NCBI GenBank assembly: GCA_030638625.1
Contig: DAOWEE010000241.1
Location: 1 to 7,289, forward strand
DNA: 7,289 bases
Reading direction: 5' to 3'
DNA from: Methanosarcinales archaeon
Lineage (GTDB): Archaea > Halobacteriota > Methanosarcinia > Methanosarcinales > Methanocomedenaceae
The position numbers and the translations under genes are program-made. The number at the start of each line of letters is the position of its first letter. Position 1 is the first letter of the stretch. Below the pieces are notes generated by a model, which saw only the letters and a program-made list of their open reading frames with translations, had not been told where the DNA came from and did no database searches. Of this stretch, positions 5,663 to 7,289 are shown one piece after another.

Positions 5663-6283
5663 TCACCCTTTCGTCGGGATCTCCAAACCCTTGACCAGTT
5701 CCAGTTTCTTAACCATCCGGTTCATGGTCTTGCGCATGGACCTTAGCCCTTCCTCATCTTCGGCCGCACCCTCTGCCATCCTGTCCTTTGACCAGAAGGT
5801 GCCACCCAGGTTAGCACCGAAGGACCCGCCGCCGACTGGTATCATCTCGCTGATAATATAGAAGTGGTGAATGGACTGGATGGCTATCTCCTGTCCGCCC
5901 ATCCGGTCGCCGCCCACAGCCAGGGCCGCGCCCACTTTGTTGCGCAGGATGTCGGGGTCTTTTGCTACCATAGCCCGGCAGCGGTCCAGCACGGTCTTAG
6001 TCTGTGCGCTGAGGTTACCCTGGTATACGGGGGTGCCGATTATGATGCCGTCGGCCCATTCCAGGCCGTCGTAGAATTCCTGCATGTCGTCCTTGTGGAC
6101 ACAGCCGCTGCGTTCCCTGATGCAGTAGTCGCAGTGGATGCAGAAGTTGAGATGTTTTCCGTGCACTGAGAAGTAGCGGGTCTCTGCGCCGTATTTTTCC
6201 TCAAGGTATTTGAGGGATGTGTTGACTATGTAATCGGTGGAGCCTTTTCGCGGGCTTCCTGATACTCCTAAGATATTTATTAT
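5663..6283 (-). CDS. Iron-sulfur flavoprotein (Isf, NADPH-dependent FMN reductase family), non-standard start
   Basis: A flavodoxin-fold FMN protein with one 4Fe-4S cluster. In methanogens Isf proteins take electrons from ferredoxin and are linked to O2/H2O2 detoxification. From the ATA at 6283 the protein has 206 residues. The FMN-phosphate loop is G-V-S-G-S-P-R-K-G-S-T (6-16). The compact cluster motif is C48-x2-C51-x2-C54-x6-C61. G-T-P-V-Y-Q-G-N (83-90) and V-G-G-D-R-M-G-G-Q-E (123-132) complete the family pattern. The nearest standard start, GTG at 6166, would delete the 39 residues with the FMN loop, giving 167 residues. Homology therefore puts the true N-terminus near 6283, yet no ATG, GTG or TTG occurs in frame between 6167 and the upstream in-frame stop. 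GGGGG lies seven bases before ATA-6283, with a TATA box further up. Either ATA initiates, or the start codon carries a mutation or sequencing error. Confidence 0.85.
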   Translation of the reverse strand: MINILGVSGSPRKGSTDYIVNTSLKYLEEKYGAETRYFSVHGKHLNFCIHCDYCIRERSGCVHKDDMQEFYDGLEWADGIIIGTPVYQGNLSAQTKTVLDRCRAMVAKDPDILRNKVGAALAVGGDRMGGQEIAIQSIHHFYIISEMIPVGGGSFGANLGGTFWSKDRMAEGAAEDEEGLRSMRKTMNRMVKKLELVKGLEIPTKG

Positions 6284-6290
6284 GCTAGAA

Positions 6291-6295
6291 CCCCC
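6291..6295 (-). promoter_or_regulatory. Shine-Dalgarno-like GGGGG before the ATA start of the flavoprotein
   Basis: Five G residues on the minus strand, seven bases before ATA at 6283-6281. The spacing is right for initiation there and would be useless for GTG at 6166, about 125 bases away. This argues that the N-terminal extension is translated. Confidence 0.45.
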
Positions 6296-6329
6296 TGAAA
6301 ATTATGTGGTTTTATTATTTGTGTGAGGG

Positions 6330-6337
6330 TTTATATG
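6330..6337 (-). promoter_or_regulatory. TATA box of the flavoprotein gene
   Basis: CATATAAA on the minus strand, preceded by the A-rich CTCAAAA as a possible BRE. Transcription start is expected about 25 bases downstream, near 6308, leaving a leader of about 25 bases that contains the GGGGG at 6291-6295. This agrees with initiation near 6283. Confidence 0.5.
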
Positions 6338-6506
6338 TTTTGAGTGTGGGATTTTATTTACGTTTTAGATGGTTTTGTATCTGGGTGCATCTTAATGTCA
6401 CAAAATCCTGAATACGCTATACAGGCCACGTTACAATTTGTACGGGTATACCGATGACTCAATCTACATCCCCTACATGTTTTAAAAGGGATGAAGGATC
6501 GTATGG

Positions 6507-6524
6507 ATAATATCTTGATATTAT
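6507..6524. terminator. Short A/T hairpin just after the exported-protein gene
   Basis: A perfect inverted repeat, ATAATATC-TT-GATATTAT, located 6-23 bases past the stop of the minus-strand gene ending at 6530. It could end or stabilise that transcript. It is A/T-only apart from the loop-closing pair and has no clear T-run, so the terminator call is weak. Confidence 0.3.
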
Positions 6525-6529
6525 TATAA

Positions 6530-7006
6530 TCAAATTACCCCAAACAGGTCTGCGAAGAAATATACAACCTTTACAATTGTAACACCTACTTCCTGTTTGA
6601 CACCGATTCCTTCGTAAGTAATATCTCCATTTTTAAGTGCTTCGTTCGTTTCTGCAACCGGATCGTCAGAGCCTCTGATCCTTTCTACTACAGCCTCATT
6701 CGAAATTAATCGAAGGGTTGGATTGTCTGGTTTACCACTGCTTAATTCAGTGATATATCCATCTGAATTAGTAACTGCTCCCAGTTCGATATTTCCCTCA
6801 GGCTTTTCGATAATTATGTGTATGACCTGTCCTCCGAATACAGTATTAATAAGAGGAATATCCTTGACTATATGATCCAAAAGAGGATTATAGATATTCA
6901 GGAAAAAATGCTTAGCTTCATCTTCAGTTATTGCTGAAGCCACCGGAACACAAGAAATCGACACTAATAAGACAATCAACAATGAAATCAAAATTGTTCT
7001 AACCAT
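6530..7006 (-). CDS. Small exported protein, possibly SCP2-like
   Basis: A 158-residue protein with a clear N-terminal signal peptide: Arg3, then a hydrophobic core at 5-19 and a likely cleavage after A-S-A (23-25). Cys19 lies inside the core, but the residues before it (S-I-S) make a poor lipobox. The mature part is acidic and compact. Residues about 77-140 (L-G-A-V ... N-P-T-L-R-L-I-S-N-E-A-V-V-E-R-I ... D-P-V-A-E-T-N-E-A-L-K-N-G-D-I-T-Y-E-G) resemble the strand-helix-loop-helix pattern of SCP2 sterol-carrier domains, where D-P-x-x-A-x-x-x-G-x-I-x-x-x-G is common. That link is by eye only. The C-terminus (141-158) is hydrophobic. Binding of a lipid outside the membrane would fit, but no function is assigned. 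GGAG lies about ten bases before the ATG at 7006. Confidence 0.78.
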   Translation of the reverse strand: MVRTILISLLIVLLVSISCVPVASAITEDEAKHFFLNIYNPLLDHIVKDIPLINTVFGGQVIHIIIEKPEGNIELGAVTNSDGYITELSSGKPDNPTLRLISNEAVVERIRGSDDPVAETNEALKNGDITYEGIGVKQEVGVTIVKVVYFFADLFGVI

Positions 7007-7026
7007 ATTCTACCCACTCCAATTTA

Positions 7027-7170
7027 TTATAATGGGTTATCATGTTTATGCCTAATAATGTTTACGACTAAACCTGAATTTATTAAGAATGTGATGTCGC
7101 TGAAATTAGCAGCCTCAGGTACCATTATCAATGTTCCAGATGTTTTCCCCTCTCTTCCACAAAATTTCAC
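7027..7170 (-). CDS. Possible 47-residue small protein (GTG start)
   Basis: An open frame from GTG at 7170 to TAA at 7027, starting V-K-F-C-G-R-E-G-K-T-S-G-T-L-I-M-V and ending H-K-H-D-N-P-L. The middle (L-I-M-V-P-E-A-A-N-F-S-D-I-T-F-L-I-N-S-G) has an ordinary protein-like composition. It begins one base after the tandem stops of the incoming gene and ends 20 bases before the ATG of the exported protein, so it would fill the gap in a minus-strand series. The frame stays open upstream of GTG to about 7224, overlapping the incoming gene in another frame, so a frameshifted fusion is also possible. Only AAGG overlapping the start could serve as ribosome-binding site. I do not recognise a family, and chance is a real alternative. 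Confidence 0.25.
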   Translation of the reverse strand: MKFCGREGKTSGTLIMVPEAANFSDITFLINSGLVVNIIRHKHDNPL

Positions 7171-7174
7171 CTTA

Positions 7175-7289
7175 TTAATAGACCAGTATCCTGCTATCTG
7201 ATACTCCAGTAAATTCCTCGAAGTTCATCAGGTCTTCTACCGGCAGCCGGTCATCTTCTTCATGCGTGGGCGGCTCTTCCATTGGATAG
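7175..7289 (-). CDS. C-terminal end of an unidentified gene, partial
   Basis: The last 37 codons of a frame that enters from the right edge, very acidic (E-E-P-P-T-H-E-E-D-D-R-L-P-V-E-D-L), then N-F-E-E-F-T-G-V-S-D-S-R-I-L-V-Y, followed by tandem TAA TAA (7172-7177). Double stops and a charged linker followed by a short hydrophobic end fit a real C-terminus. An internal ATG at 7282 would also allow a 35-residue protein. The family cannot be told from this fragment. Confidence 0.45.
   Translation of the reverse strand, partial: YPMEEPPTHEEDDRLPVEDLMNFEEFTGVSDSRILVY

Noticed and set aside
6395..6529. A plus-strand frame M-S-Q-N-P-E-Y ... stopped by TGA at 6455 and then open for 23 more codons, as if broken or read through.
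   Set aside because: It is too short on either side of the stop, has no recognisable motif, and lies in low-complexity intergenic DNA.

Overview
The window looks like chromosomal DNA of a methanogen-related euryarchaeon, most likely from the Methanosarcinales or the ANME-2 methane oxidisers. This rests on an archaeal RPA-type single-stranded DNA binding protein followed by the start of its usual partner gene, a CbiA/CfbB amidotransferase (cobamide or coenzyme F430 pathway), an Isf-type iron-sulfur flavoprotein, archaeal TATA boxes, and starts that look leaderless. The lineage is inferred from gene content and recalled families, not from a database search.

Layout. Positions 1-1356 (minus) hold the RPA-like gene. 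Its stop overlaps, as ATGA, the first nine codons of a downstream gene that resembles the COG3390 RPA-associated family and runs off the left edge. A short divergent spacer with a TATA-like box (1428-1440) separates it from a plus-strand pair at 1457-3507. That pair is an alpha-toroid (prenyltransferase/squalene-cyclase repeat) protein that overlaps the start of a complete CbiA/CfbB gene by four bases. Next, 3508-3647 carries a 21-bp near-perfect palindrome and a TATA-like box ahead of a five-helix membrane protein (3648-4283). That gene ends two bases from the stop of a convergent sugar-1-phosphate nucleotidyltransferase (4286-5014, minus).

Positions 5015-5662 hold no established gene. They contain two different hairpin elements built from short tandem units, one with a 10-bp period (5139-5212) and one with a 9-bp period (5519-5596). 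Between them lie two tiny ORFs set one base apart in a toxin-antitoxin-like arrangement, probably a remnant. A minus-strand iron-sulfur flavoprotein follows. Its reading frame clearly continues past the nearest standard start (GTG, 6166) through the FMN-binding loop to an ATA codon at 6283. That codon has a good Shine-Dalgarno sequence and TATA box upstream, so either ATA is the start or the start codon is mutated.

The right end (6530-7289, minus) holds a small exported protein with possible SCP2-like character, a possible 47-codon ORF, and the C-terminal 37 codons of a gene entering from the right.

Functionally the window is a mosaic of small units: DNA replication and repair, tetrapyrrole amidation with an unexplained toroid partner, membrane transport or lipid-related function, surface glycan precursor synthesis, and redox/oxidative-stress metabolism. 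I see no CRISPR array, tRNA, rRNA or intact transposase.
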